From Paraburkholderia elongata (GTDB lineage Bacteria; Pseudomonadota; Gammaproteobacteria; Burkholderiales; Burkholderiaceae): a stretch of 64,000 nucleotides of DNA. Under the pieces are notes generated by a model. The model was not told where the DNA came from. It made no database searches and was given only the letters and a program-made list of their open reading frames with translations. Of the stretch, positions 1-8,617 are shown one piece after another. The number at the start of each line of letters is the position of its first letter. The stretch's first letter is position 1. Both the position numbers and the translations under genes were made by a program. Where the stretch lies: assembly GCF_013177735.1 (NCBI RefSeq), contig NZ_WOEZ01000055.1:46037-110036 (forward strand), written 5' to 3'.

Positions 1-1389
1 ACCGGCATGTTCTTCGACGAGCAGAACGCCGAGTCGATCATTGCGGCAGTTGAGCGTTTCGACGACCACGTGAAGCGTTTTTCTCCGATGGATTGCCGCG
101 CGAATGCCGAGCAGTTCTCCGCCGCCCATTTCCGGGAGCGTTTCTTCGCACACGTGCGGGCTTCGGTGCCGGCATTGCGCTCGGCGACGCTGCCGCCGTA
201 CGTCCCTTATAAAGCAGAGGCGGCTGCCAACGCGCCGCGCATTCTCGCGGTCGACCAGAGCGGCGTGCTCGGCGGCGCTGAGTTATCGCTGCTGGAAATC
301 GTCAAAGCCTTGCGTTCGCGCATCGAAGTCGTGCTGTTCGACGATGGCCCGTTCCGCACTGCTTTGGCCAAGGCCGGCGTGACCGTCAACGTGCTGGACG
401 CCGGCGCATTGCGCAATGTCCGCAAACAAGGCGGTTCCTTGCCGAAGGGCCAGGCGCTCAAGGGTTTGATGTCGCTCGTGCGCGCCACCGCGAAACACGC
501 ACGCAACGCCGAGGTGATCTACGCCAACACGCAGCGCGCAATGGTGATCGGCGCGATTGCCGGCAAGCTCGCGAGGCGGCCGGTGGTCTGGCATCTGCGC
601 GATATCGTGAGTCCCGAGCATTTCGGCGGCAAGCAACTGGCGATCATCAAGTGGTGCGCGCGTTTAGGTCTCACGCACGTGATTGCCAACTCGGCGGCTT
701 CCGCTCGCGCCTTCGCGGAGCTCACGCATTTCGACGAAAAGCGTATCGACGTGGTGTTCAACGGTATTTCCGCAGCACCGTTCGACGCCTTGCGCACCGT
801 TCCGCAAGCGACGCTGCGCCGGCGCCTGAACTTGCCGCAGGACGCGTTTCTGGTCGGCTCGTTCAGCCGCCTCGCGCGCTGGAAGGGGCAACATGTGCTG
901 CTCGAGGCGATGGTCCTCAATCCGCAGATGCATGCGGTGCTGGTGGGTGCCCCGTTGTTCGGCGAGGACGCATACGAGATCGAACTGCATGCCTTCGTCG
1001 CCACGCACAACCTCGGCGACCGAGTGCATTTTCTCGGCTTCCAGCACGACATACCGGCTTGCATGTGCGCAGTCGATGCCGTCGTTCATACTTCGATCAC
1101 GCCGGAGCCGTTCGGTCGCGTGATCGTCGAGGGGATGCTGGCGCAGCGGCCGGTGGTGGCTGCACGCGCGGGCGGCGTGCTGGAGATCATCGACGACTAC
1201 GAAAACGGCGTGCTGTGCACCCCCGGCGACGCACACGGTCTTGCCGATACGCTCGCTGAATTGCGCTCGAACGACGAACTGCGCAATAAGCTGGTCAGGA
1301 ATGGGTATCAGACGGCGTTGAGCCGGTTCGGGACTGCGACCTATGTGGAAGGTGTCGAGCGGATTCTGAAGCGCGTGGCGGGGCGTTGA
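1..1389 (+). CDS. Glycosyltransferase family 4 protein, 5'-truncated by the window
   Basis: GT-B fold retaining glycosyltransferase that probably adds a sugar to an exopolysaccharide or O-antigen lipid carrier in the cytoplasm. The frame is open from base 1, so the ATG at base 7 is not a trustworthy start. The first 50 or so residues (FFDEQNAESIIAAVERFDD, then an F-rich RERFF end) resemble the C-terminal tail of another family 4 glycosyltransferase. A new N-terminal Rossmann half follows, with a GGAELSLLEI loop near residue 90, and then the donor-binding half with the EPFGRVIVEGMLAQRP motif near residue 366. The whole gene is therefore probably a two-domain tandem glycosyltransferase whose first domain lies outside the window. 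A strong terminator follows at 1494. Acceptor and donor sugars cannot be told from sequence. Confidence 0.85.
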   Translation, partial: TGMFFDEQNAESIIAAVERFDDHVKRFSPMDCRANAEQFSAAHFRERFFAHVRASVPALRSATLPPYVPYKAEAAANAPRILAVDQSGVLGGAELSLLEIVKALRSRIEVVLFDDGPFRTALAKAGVTVNVLDAGALRNVRKQGGSLPKGQALKGLMSLVRATAKHARNAEVIYANTQRAMVIGAIAGKLARRPVVWHLRDIVSPEHFGGKQLAIIKWCARLGLTHVIANSAASARAFAELTHFDEKRIDVVFNGISAAPFDALRTVPQATLRRRLNLPQDAFLVGSFSRLARWKGQHVLLEAMVLNPQMHAVLVGAPLFGEDAYEIELHAFVATHNLGDRVHFLGFQHDIPACMCAVDAVVHTSITPEPFGRVIVEGMLAQRPVVAARAGGVLEIIDDYENGVLCTPGDAHGLADTLAELRSNDELRNKLVRNGYQTALSRFGTATYVEGVERILKRVAGR

Positions 1390-1493
1390 GGTGCTTGCGC
1401 GCGCTGTTAGGCAGATGGTCAGGCAGATGGTTGGGGGAGGCGATTTAACGCGGGGGTAGGCAGGGACTGGGCCGGTCCCTGTCGTTAGCGCAG

Positions 1494-1531
1494 CGGAGCG
1501 AAAGCCCTGAGGGCCTTCGCTCCGTTTTTTT
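1494..1531 (+). terminator. Rho-independent terminator after the glycosyltransferase
   Basis: Perfect stem CGGAGCGAA / TTCGCTCCG enclosing an inner GCCC/GGGC stem, followed directly by seven T residues. A second hairpin (CAGGGAC / GTCCCTG, 1461-1481) lies just upstream. It separates the rightward glycosyltransferase from the leftward acyltransferase. Confidence 0.85.
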
Positions 1532-2732
1532 ATCGTGCCGTGCGCGGCTTGAAACTCGCCGACCACTTCATCGCCGGCAGTTCGACCAGCCGGTAGAACA
1601 CGTACGCTACCGGCACGGCCACCAGCATGTAGCCGAACGACGGCCAGATCGACATTTGCAGTGACGAGCGGAACAGGACCGACGACAGCAGCACGAAGAT
1701 TGGGAGATGGATCAGATACAGCGAGAAGCTGAAGTCGCCGAAGCGCGACAGGAGGCGCACGCCTGGGCCATCGGTCTTATCAGCATTAGGGCGCTCCAGC
1801 GCCTTATACAGGTAGAACGCGAAACCGACCGCCCAGAGCTGGAATGCGCCGTACTGCCCGAAATGGAACGCCGCACAACCGAGCGCGATGAACGCCGCAG
1901 CCAGCACATAGAGCCAGGCCGACGAGCGCGCATCCCGAGCGGTACGGGCCTTCGTATCGGCGATCCACGCGCCGAGCGTCCACGAAAACCAATAGGACGT
2001 GAAGAACTGGATATCGTGGCGCTCAAGCACATAGGCGGACACTACATTGATCACCGCGACGATCGCCAGCACGGACGTCATGCCCAGACGCCGGCGCAGC
2101 GCGAATAGGAGCGGGTAGATCGCGTAGAACTGCACTTCGAGCGATAGCGTCCAGAGCGCGCCGTTCGACCCATACGTCTTGCCGGCCACGCCTTGCAGCG
2201 AAAACAGGTTGACGAGAAACGCCTGCAGGCCGATCTCGCGGATCTTGTGATTGACCGGCGGCAACTGCAAGCTGACCCAGTCGAGTGCAAAAGTCAGCAC
2301 GAGCGCCGCAAGCAGCACCGGATAAATGCGCGCGAAACGGCGCACCCAAAAATTGCCGGTGTCGAGCCGGTAGTCGGGATTTTTTGCAAGGCGCAGCGCG
2401 CCGCCGCGGTGAATGCAGTAACCGCTGATCACGAAGAAAATCGGCACACCGGCCGAACCCCACGCAATCGGGAACGTCAGATAGGCGGCAATCGTACTCA
2501 GGCTGAATGAATGCCCGACGCTTTGGTGAAAGGTCTGCATACCGACCCATTCGACCTGGCGGCAATGAAAATATGCGACCAGAAGCGCGGCGAAGCCCCG
2601 CATTGCGTCGATTACATGTTCCTTGCCGGCGCCGTCGGCGCGCGCTTCGCTCTGGGCGCGCGGCGCGGCGGCCGGCCGTGACGGGGGGAGGGGCAGGGAT
2701 GAGCCGGCGGCATCCAGTGCTGAGTCGCTCAT
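1530..2732 (-). CDS. Acyltransferase family 3 (OafA/YrhL type) membrane protein
   Basis: Integral membrane O-acyltransferase, likely acetylating a surface or secreted polysaccharide. The 400-residue product opens with a Pro/Ala/Ser-rich cytoplasmic leader of about 40 residues, then DAMRGFAALLVAYFH. The family's N-terminal RGFAALLV motif and catalytic-type His (about residue 56) sit in the first membrane helix. About ten hydrophobic segments follow. ATG at 2732 is preceded by AAGGA at good spacing. The neighbouring glycosyltransferase and galU suggest exopolysaccharide decoration, but the acceptor is not known. Confidence 0.88.
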   Translation of the reverse strand: MSDSALDAAGSSLPLPPSRPAAAPRAQSEARADGAGKEHVIDAMRGFAALLVAYFHCRQVEWVGMQTFHQSVGHSFSLSTIAAYLTFPIAWGSAGVPIFFVISGYCIHRGGALRLAKNPDYRLDTGNFWVRRFARIYPVLLAALVLTFALDWVSLQLPPVNHKIREIGLQAFLVNLFSLQGVAGKTYGSNGALWTLSLEVQFYAIYPLLFALRRRLGMTSVLAIVAVINVVSAYVLERHDIQFFTSYWFSWTLGAWIADTKARTARDARSSAWLYVLAAAFIALGCAAFHFGQYGAFQLWAVGFAFYLYKALERPNADKTDGPGVRLLSRFGDFSFSLYLIHLPIFVLLSSVLFRSSLQMSIWPSFGYMLVAVPVAYVFYRLVELPAMKWSASFKPRTAR

Positions 2733-2811
2733 GCGCGGTCCTTATGAAGGAGAAAAATGCTTATTCCCGGGCACGCCGTGCGCGCCCGCGGTGCATCACA
2801 TGCTAGTGCAC

Positions 2812-2950
2812 CGCGGAGGCAAAAAATCGATAAAAAATTGCGTATCGAATTGAATTAAATGACGATTTTGTGTCGAATTGTAATTAGGCTTAAGCACTTG
2901 CTACAACGAATTATTTGCCGGTTTTGTCGTGCTAATTTAAGGCACGGATT
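2812..2950. other. AT-rich island upstream of the acyltransferase and small membrane gene
   Basis: About 140 bases unusually rich in A/T (runs such as AAAAAATCGATAAAAAATTG) in an otherwise GC-rich window. No gene is seen in it. It probably holds the promoters of the leftward acyltransferase and the rightward small gene, and could bind an H-NS/MvaT-like silencer. That role is inferred only from composition. Confidence 0.45.
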
Positions 2951-2971
2951 CTCTTGACCCGAGGTGAAGTC

Positions 2972-3115
2972 ATGAACCTGCATTTACTCGCCGGCGTTGC
3001 CGTGCTGCTGTTCCTTGTCGCCGCGTCCGCCTACCGGGAAGCGCTGCGCAACGAGCCGATCCGCCGTTTTCGCATCAACCCGGCCAAGCTGCCCCAACTC
3101 GACGAGAACGAATGA
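2972..3115 (+). CDS. Small single-pass membrane protein (47 residues)
   Basis: Short gene with a good ribosome site (GAGGTGA, 5 bases before the ATG). The product starts MNLHLLAGVAVLLFLVAASA, one hydrophobic helix of about 18 residues. It is followed by a basic segment with R-E-A-L-R-N and R-R-F-R, and an acidic C-terminus ending in D-E-N-E. That pattern fits an inner-membrane protein with a cytoplasmic tail. It is no recognised family. It lies alone between two AT-rich islands, upstream of galU. Start, Shine-Dalgarno and codon use all look real. Confidence 0.6.
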   Translation: MNLHLLAGVAVLLFLVAASAYREALRNEPIRRFRINPAKLPQLDENE

Positions 3116-3194
3116 GCGGTACCTGGGAACCTCAAGCGCGTCCGCGATGCGCGCCCGGACTCGCTCGAGACTCCCCGCTGTCCGTTTCGCCGAA

Positions 3195-3350
3195 TACGTA
3201 AAATTTTCGGATTTCCCGAAAATAATTCGATTTCGATACGTAATTATTTCCTGATGCATGCCACGATCCGGAATATCGAAAGAGAATCGATTTATTTATT
3301 TGAATCGAAAAATATTCACGCCTGAGATGGATTAATTTTTTGTTAGTCTT
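3195..3350. promoter_or_regulatory. AT-rich region upstream of galU with an inverted repeat
   Basis: The roughly 300 bases between the small membrane gene and galU hold no convincing gene. The segment is AT-rich and contains a perfect dyad ATTTTCGG-N5-CCGAAAAT (3203-3223) and repeats of the word GAATCGA. It probably carries the galU promoter and possibly an operator. No specific regulator can be named. Confidence 0.4.
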
Positions 3351-3418
3351 TTCGGCAACATCGAGTGGCCGCCAGGCCCGCGACACACTAATTTCTAACC
3401 GATGTGGGAATGCCTACC

Positions 3419-4336
3419 ATGCTGAAAGTCACCAAAGCCGTGTTTCCCGTAGCGGGCCTCGGGACACGATTCCTGCCGGCTACCAAAGCAAGCCCGAAGG
3501 AAATGCTGCCGATCGTCGACAAGCCGCTGATCCAATACGCGGTTGAAGAAGCGATTGCCGCCGGTATCACCGAGATGATCTTCGTGACGGGCCGCAGCAA
3601 GCGCGCCATCGAAGATCATTTCGACAAGTCCTACGAGATCGAAGCGGAACTCGAAGCGCGCAACAAGCAGAAGCTGCTCGACCTCGTGCGCAGCATCAAG
3701 CCGGCCAACGTCGACTGCTTCTATGTGCGTCAGGCCGAAGCGCTCGGTCTGGGCCACGCGGTGCTGTGCGCCGAAAAACTGGTGGGCGACAGCCCGTTCG
3801 CCGTGATTCTGGCTGACGACTTGCTGCACAGCTCGAAGCCGGTGATGAGCCAACTCGTCGACACGTTCAACCACTATCACAGCTCGGTGATCGGCGTCGA
3901 AACCATCGCGCGCGAGGACAGCCGTTCGTACGGCGTGGTGGACGGCCGCGAGTGGGAAGACAATGTGATCAAGCTGTCTGGCATCGTCGAAAAACCGGCA
4001 CCGGACAAGGCGCCGTCGAACCTCGGCGTGGTGGGCCGCTATGTGCTGATGCCGACTATCTTCAAGCATATCCGCGCGCTCAAGCCGGGTGCGGGTGGTG
4101 AGCTGCAATTGACCGACGCGGTGCAATCGCTGCTGACCGAAGAGCAGGTTCTCGCGTACCGCTACTTCGGCACGCGCTTCGATTGCGGCAGCAAGCTCGG
4201 CTATCTGAAGGCGACGGTGGAATTCGCGCTGCGTCATCCGGAAGTGAAGGAAGAGTTCGAAGCTTATCTGCAAACGTATCTGCAGGCGAATATGCAGGCC
4301 GGCGTGCCGGCGCAGTACGCGGCAGAAGCGGCTTAA
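3419..4336 (+). CDS. galU: UTP--glucose-1-phosphate uridylyltransferase GalU
   Basis: Makes UDP-glucose from UTP and glucose-1-phosphate, feeding lipopolysaccharide, exopolysaccharide and trehalose synthesis in the cytoplasm. The 305-residue product begins MLKVTKAVFPVAGLGTRFLP, with the nucleotide-binding GLGTRFLPATKASPKEMLP signature and the EKP motif (IVEKPAP) expected of bacterial GalU. Its length is normal for the family. I chose ATG 3419 because the GGGAA ribosome site lies eight bases before it and the family N-terminus matches. GTG 3404 and ATG 3410 are in frame but less likely. A strong terminator follows. The nearby glycosyltransferase and acyltransferase fit a polysaccharide role. 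Confidence 0.96.
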   Translation: MLKVTKAVFPVAGLGTRFLPATKASPKEMLPIVDKPLIQYAVEEAIAAGITEMIFVTGRSKRAIEDHFDKSYEIEAELEARNKQKLLDLVRSIKPANVDCFYVRQAEALGLGHAVLCAEKLVGDSPFAVILADDLLHSSKPVMSQLVDTFNHYHSSVIGVETIAREDSRSYGVVDGREWEDNVIKLSGIVEKPAPDKAPSNLGVVGRYVLMPTIFKHIRALKPGAGGELQLTDAVQSLLTEEQVLAYRYFGTRFDCGSKLGYLKATVEFALRHPEVKEEFEAYLQTYLQANMQAGVPAQYAAEAA

Positions 4337-4402
4337 GGTGTAAGAGGCCGCCGCAAACGCTTCACGCAGAAGCAACGCGCAGCACTACCGCGCAAATTAA
4401 AA

Positions 4403-4434
4403 CGGGCGCCGCATCATGCGGCGCCCGGCTTTTT
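4403..4434 (+). terminator. Rho-independent terminator after galU
   Basis: Eleven-base-pair GC-rich perfect stem (CGGGCGCCGCA / TGCGGCGCCCG) with a three-base loop TCA, then GC and five T residues. It lies between the converging galU and glcB genes. Confidence 0.9.
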
Positions 4435-4511
4435 CCGGCCTGGTTCGCGGCTGAGACCCAGGCGGGCCCGAAAGATCGAGCCTTATACCCAAGCCACCGC
4501 CCAAAAAGCCT

Positions 4512-6686
4512 TTACTGCTCCTTCTTCACTTCCAGCCGGAACTTATGCAGCAACGGTTCCGTATAGCCGCTCGGCTGCTGGCGTCCTTCGAACACCAGCG
4601 CCTGCGCGGCCTTGAACGCCAGCGTGTCGAAGCCCGGCGCCATCGGCTTGTAGTGCGGATCGCCCGCGTTCTGCTCGTCGACCACCTTCGCCATGCGCTT
4701 GAAGGTCTCTTCGACCAGCTCGCGCGTCACCACGCCGTGATGCAGCCAGTTTGCAATGTGCTGGCTGGAAATACGCAGCGTTGCACGGTCTTCCATCAGG
4801 CCGACGTTGTGAACGTCCGGCACCTTCGAGCAGCCCACGCCCTGATCGACCCAGCGCACCACGTAGCCGAGAATGCCTTGCACGTTGTTCTCGATTTCGC
4901 TGCGGATCTCGTCCGCGCTCCACTTCGCTTCGGCGACGACCGGAATCGTCAGCAGGCCGTCGAGTAGTTCGTCGCGCACCTTCGCGTAGTCCGTGCGTTC
5001 GAGTTCCTGCTGAACCGCCTGCACGTCGACTTGATGGTAATGCAGCGCGTGCAGCGTCGCGGCGGTGGGCGACGGTACCCATGCGGTGTTCGCGCCGGAC
5101 TTCGGATGCACGATCTTCTGTTCGAGCATGGCGTGCATCAGGTCGGGCATCGCCCACATGCCCTTGCCGATCTGCGAGCGGCCACGCAGGCCCGCGCTCA
5201 AACCGACCAGCACGTTGCTGCGTTCGTACGCGGCAATCCATGCGCTCGACTTCATGTCGCCCTTGCGCATCATCGGGCCCGCTTCCATCGCCGTGTGCAT
5301 TTCGTCGCCGGTGCGGTCGAGGAAACCCGTGTTGATGAACGCGACACGTTCGGACGCTTTGCCGATACAGGCGAGCAGGTTGACGCTGGTGCGGCGCTCC
5401 TCGTCCATGATGCCCATCTTGATCGTGTTGCGCGGCAGCTTGAACAGGTCTTCGACGCGCGCGAACAGTTCGCTCGCGAACGCGACTTCGGCCGGGCCGT
5501 GCATTTTCGGCTTCACGATATAGATCGAGCCGGTGCGCGAATTCAGCTTGTGCTTGCGGTCGTGCAGCGCGCACAGCGTGGTGATGACAGCATCGAGAAT
5601 GCCTTCCGGAATCTCGTGGCCGTCTATGGTCAGCACGGCCGGATTCGTCATCAAATGGCCGACGTTGCGGATGAACAGCAGCGAGCGGCCATGCAGCACG
5701 ACCGGTGCTGTGCCGTTCGCGGCGGTGTACACGCGATCGGCATTCAGACGGCGCGTGAAGGTCTTGCCGCCCTTCGTGACTTCTTCCGTCAGATCGCCGG
5801 TCATCAGGCCGAGCCAGTTGCGATAGAGCTGGACCTTGTCGTCGGCATCCACGGCTGCAACAGAGTCTTCGCAGTCGATGATCGTGCTCACCGCGGCTTC
5901 GACCAGCACGTCCTTCACGTGCGCCGAATCGGTCTTGCCGATCGAATCGTTCGCGTCGATCTGGATTTCGAAGTGCAGGCCGTTGTGCTTCAACAGCACG
6001 GCGGACGGTGCGCTCGCGTCGCCCTGATAGCCGATGAACTGCGCCGGCGTCTTCAGTTCGGTCTTGCCGCTCTTCAGCGTGACGACGAGCTTGCCGCCTT
6101 CGACGCTATAAAGCGTGGCATCGGCGTGCGAGCCGTTCGCGAGCGGCGCGGCTTCGTCGAGAAACTTGCGTGCATAAGCGATTACCGCGGCGCCGCGCAC
6201 CGGGTTGAAGGCTTTCTGTTTTTCAGCGCCGTTGGTCTCGGGGATCGCATCGGTGCCGTACAGCGCGTCGTACAGGCTGCCCCAGCGTGCGTTGGCAGCA
6301 TTGAGCGCATAGCGCTGATTCGACAGCGGCACGACAAGTTGCGGGCCGGCCTGTTCGGCAATTTCGGTGTCCACCTGGTCGGTCGTGGCTTTGACGTTCG
6401 CCGGCGACGGCACGATGTAGCCGATGCCTTCGAGGAAGGCGCGGTACGCGCGCAGATCGCGTACCGGGCCCGGATTGGCGCGATTCCAGGTGTCGAGTTC
6501 GGTTTGCAGGCGGTCGCGCTCGGCCAGCAGCGCACGGTTCTTGGGCGCCAGCTCGTGCACGAGGGCGTCGAAACCTGACCAGAATGCGGCGCTTTCGATA
6601 CCGGTGCCGGGCAGGGCTTCGGTTTCGACGAACTGGTCGAGGTTGGCGGCGACTTGCAGTCCACCGCGCGGGTTCATCTGAGTCAT
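4512..6686 (-). CDS. glcB: Malate synthase G
   Basis: Condenses glyoxylate with acetyl-CoA to malate, the exit step for carbon produced by glycolate oxidase. The 724-residue product matches the usual malate synthase G length. It shows family signatures including a [13 protein letters not shown] acidic block near residue 275, [10 protein letters not shown] and [15 protein letters not shown] 6686 is preceded by GGAG at six bases. Upstream in-frame codons to 6725 give a non-conserved extension. It is the last gene of the leftward glcDEFGB run, 116 bases after glcG, so it may also have its own promoter. Confidence 0.96.
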   Translation of the reverse strand: MTQMNPRGGLQVAANLDQFVETEALPGTGIESAAFWSGFDALVHELAPKNRALLAERDRLQTELDTWNRANPGPVRDLRAYRAFLEGIGYIVPSPANVKATTDQVDTEIAEQAGPQLVVPLSNQRYALNAANARWGSLYDALYGTDAIPETNGAEKQKAFNPVRGAAVIAYARKFLDEAAPLANGSHADATLYSVEGGKLVVTLKSGKTELKTPAQFIGYQGDASAPSAVLLKHNGLHFEIQIDANDSIGKTDSAHVKDVLVEAAVSTIIDCEDSVAAVDADDKVQLYRNWLGLMTGDLTEEVTKGGKTFTRRLNADRVYTAANGTAPVVLHGRSLLFIRNVGHLMTNPAVLTIDGHEIPEGILDAVITTLCALHDRKHKLNSRTGSIYIVKPKMHGPAEVAFASELFARVEDLFKLPRNTIKMGIMDEERRTSVNLLACIGKASERVAFINTGFLDRTGDEMHTAMEAGPMMRKGDMKSSAWIAAYERSNVLVGLSAGLRGRSQIGKGMWAMPDLMHAMLEQKIVHPKSGANTAWVPSPTAATLHALHYHQVDVQAVQQELERTDYAKVRDELLDGLLTIPVVAEAKWSADEIRSEIENNVQGILGYVVRWVDQGVGCSKVPDVHNVGLMEDRATLRISSQHIANWLHHGVVTRELVEETFKRMAKVVDEQNAGDPHYKPMAPGFDTLAFKAAQALVFEGRQQPSGYTEPLLHKFRLEVKKEQ

Positions 6687-6802
6687 CGACTGCTCCATCT
6701 TTGAATGGGACCGATGTGGGGGCACCGGTCCGTGTTGTGTTTCTTTCTTTTATTGATACCGCTTTGAACGAATCCCGAACGTGTAGCGAACGGATACCGA
6801 AC

Positions 6803-7207
6803 TTAAGCGGCGATTGCCTGAATACCCGCTTTGGCGATTTGCGCGTCCTGATCCGACTTGACGCCCGACACGCCGACCGCGCCGACCACCTGGCCGTCGA
6901 CGATCACCGGCACGCCGCCTTCCAGTGTGCCTTGCAACGGCGCGCTCAGGAATGCCATGCGGCCGTTGTTGATCATGTCTTCGTACACCTTGGTTTCACG
7001 GCGGCCGATCGCCGACGTGCGGGCTTTTTCCGTCGCAATGTACGCGCTGGCCGGCGCGCTGCCGTCCAGACGCAGCATGCCGAGTTGGTGGCCGCCATCG
7101 TCGACCACCACGATAGCGACGGCCCACTGGTTCTTCTCGGCTTCCGCGCGGGCGGCTTCGAGGATTCGGGTCGTTTCGGCAACGGACAACACGGGTTTGC
7201 TCAGCAT
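6803..7207 (-). CDS. glcG: GlcG/HbpS-type heme-binding domain protein
   Basis: A 134-residue protein of the GlcG/HbpS family (DUF336), found throughout glycolate oxidase operons. Its exact role there is unsettled; some family members bind heme or cobalamin. The sequence has the family's VVVDDGGHQLGMLRLDGS and EGGVPVIVDGQVVGAVGVSG blocks and spans the full domain. A clear AGGAAA ribosome site precedes ATG 7207. It lies 19 bases after glcF and is probably cotranscribed. Confidence 0.93.
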   Translation of the reverse strand: MLSKPVLSVAETTRILEAARAEAEKNQWAVAIVVVDDGGHQLGMLRLDGSAPASAYIATEKARTSAIGRRETKVYEDMINNGRMAFLSAPLQGTLEGGVPVIVDGQVVGAVGVSGVKSDQDAQIAKAGIQAIAA

Positions 7208-7226
7208 AATGAATTTCCTGTTTCGT

Positions 7227-8531
7227 TTATGGTAGGGATGCTTCTACAAGTTCTATCCAGTGGCGCACCGGAGTGCGCCCGGCGCCGTTCAGATGGGTCT
7301 GGCAACCGATGTTGGCCGTGACGATCATCTCGGGCTTGCCGCTTTCCAGTGCATCGAGCCTGTTGCTCCGTAATCTTTCCGCAAGCTCCGGCTGGGTAAT
7401 GGAATACGTGCCCGCCGATCCGCAACACAGATGGGCGTCGGGCACGGCGGTGAGATCGAAGCCGAGCCGTTGCAGGACCGACTCGACCGCGCCGCCCAGC
7501 TTCTGCGCATGCTGCAACGTGCAGGGGCAGTGAAACGCGATTTTCTGTGGCGCTTCATTTGGCAAATTCGCCGGCAAACTCGCTGGCAACTTAGCTGCCA
7601 AATCCGCTGCCAACTTCCCCGGCAATTGATTCGCCTGCAACTGATCGAGCGGCTCGTTAGCCAATACCTCCACGAGGTCTCGCGTCAGCTCGCTGACCCG
7701 CTGCGCTTTTGACGCATAGGGAGGGTCGTGGCGCAGCAGATGCCCATACTCCTTGACGAACGCCCCGCAGCCGCTCGCAGTTTGCACGATCGCTTCGGCA
7801 CCGGCTTCGATGGCGGGCCACCACGCGTCGATATTGCGCCGTGCGCGCGCCAAGCCTGCGTCTTGCGCATTCAGATGATAATCGGTCGCCCCACAGCAGC
7901 CGGCCCGGCTGGCATTCACGATGCGGATGCCCAGCCGGTCCAGCACGCGCGCGGCGGCCGCGTTGGTGTTCGGTGACAGCGCGGGTTGCACGCAGCCTTC
8001 CAGCATCAGCATTTTGCGCGGATGCCGCGACGCCGGCCTCGGTTTTGTCCCAGTATTTGCCTGAGCGCCTCGCTTGGGGATTTTACGTCCAAGCGCGGCC
8101 GGAAGAAACGGCCGCATGGCCCGGCCCGTTTTAAGCAGCGCGTCGAACACCACCGGATTCGGGATCGCCCGGCGCAAACCCTCGCGCAGCAGGCGTTCCG
8201 AGGCAGGGCGCTCAATGCGCCGCTCCAGTTCGGCGCGGCCGATATCCAGCAGCGCGTGATAGGTGACACCCGACGGGCAGGTGGTTTCACAGTTGCGGCA
8301 GCTCAGGCAGCGGTCGAGGTGCAACTGGGTTTTCTGCGTGACCGGCTCGCCCTCCAGCATCTGTTTGATCAGATAGATACGGCCGCGCGGGCCGTCGAGT
8401 TCGTTGCCGAGCAGCTGATAGGTCGGGCAGGTCGCGTTGCAGAAGCCGCAATGCACGCAGGAGCGCAGGATCTGTTCGGCTTCGTCGGCGCGCGACAGGG
8501 TTTTGGCGGCGTCGCTGAGATTGGTTTGCAT
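7227..8531 (-). CDS. glcF: Glycolate oxidase iron-sulfur subunit GlcF
   Basis: Electron-transfer subunit of the membrane-associated glycolate dehydrogenase complex. Two [4Fe-4S] motifs are visible: CVHCGFCNATCP near residue 27 and CLSCRNCETTCP near 79. Two CCG-type cysteine-rich motifs (AGCCGATDYH, HLCCGSAGTYS) follow. At 434 residues it is about 27 longer than the Escherichia coli protein. The excess maps to residues 297-326, a tandem run of tetrapeptides of the form Leu-[Pro/Ala]-[Ala/Gly]-x encoded by 12-base DNA repeats. The conserved motifs on both sides are intact, so the protein is probably functional. Confidence 0.94.
   Translation of the reverse strand: MQTNLSDAAKTLSRADEAEQILRSCVHCGFCNATCPTYQLLGNELDGPRGRIYLIKQMLEGEPVTQKTQLHLDRCLSCRNCETTCPSGVTYHALLDIGRAELERRIERPASERLLREGLRRAIPNPVVFDALLKTGRAMRPFLPAALGRKIPKRGAQANTGTKPRPASRHPRKMLMLEGCVQPALSPNTNAAAARVLDRLGIRIVNASRAGCCGATDYHLNAQDAGLARARRNIDAWWPAIEAGAEAIVQTASGCGAFVKEYGHLLRHDPPYASKAQRVSELTRDLVEVLANEPLDQLQANQLPGKLAADLAAKLPASLPANLPNEAPQKIAFHCPCTLQHAQKLGGAVESVLQRLGFDLTAVPDAHLCCGSAGTYSITQPELAERLRSNRLDALESGKPEMIVTANIGCQTHLNGAGRTPVRHWIELVEASLP
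7561..7647 (-). repeat. 12-bp tandem repeat inside glcF
   Basis: Five direct 12-base units close to GGCAAATTCGCC (starting at 7561, 7573, 7585, 7597, 7609) plus two diverged units of 15 and 12 bases. They encode repeated L-P/A-A/G-x tetrapeptides such as LAAD, LAAK, LPAS, LPAN. The unit is a multiple of three, so copy changes keep the frame. Confidence 0.85.
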
Positions 8532-8552
8532 GGTGTCGTTCGCCTTCGGGGC

Positions 8553-8617
8553 TTCACAGGTCGATGTTCACAGGCTGAGGTTCACAGGCCGATGCTCAAG
8601 ACCCGCATTCACAGGCC
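8553..8617 (-). repeat. Short repeats at the glcE-glcF junction
   Basis: TTCACAGG(C) occurs four times on the plus strand (8553, 8567, 8581, 8608). On the coding strand the first copy is the last codons and stop of glcE (GGC CTG TGA). The next three repeat that stop-containing word in the 77-base gap before glcF. It looks like local duplication of the glcE 3' end. Confidence 0.7.

Noticed and set aside
5031..6578. Long open frame opposite glcB
   Set aside because: Low-complexity Arg/Ala/Val shadow of malate synthase G; no start signal or family feature.
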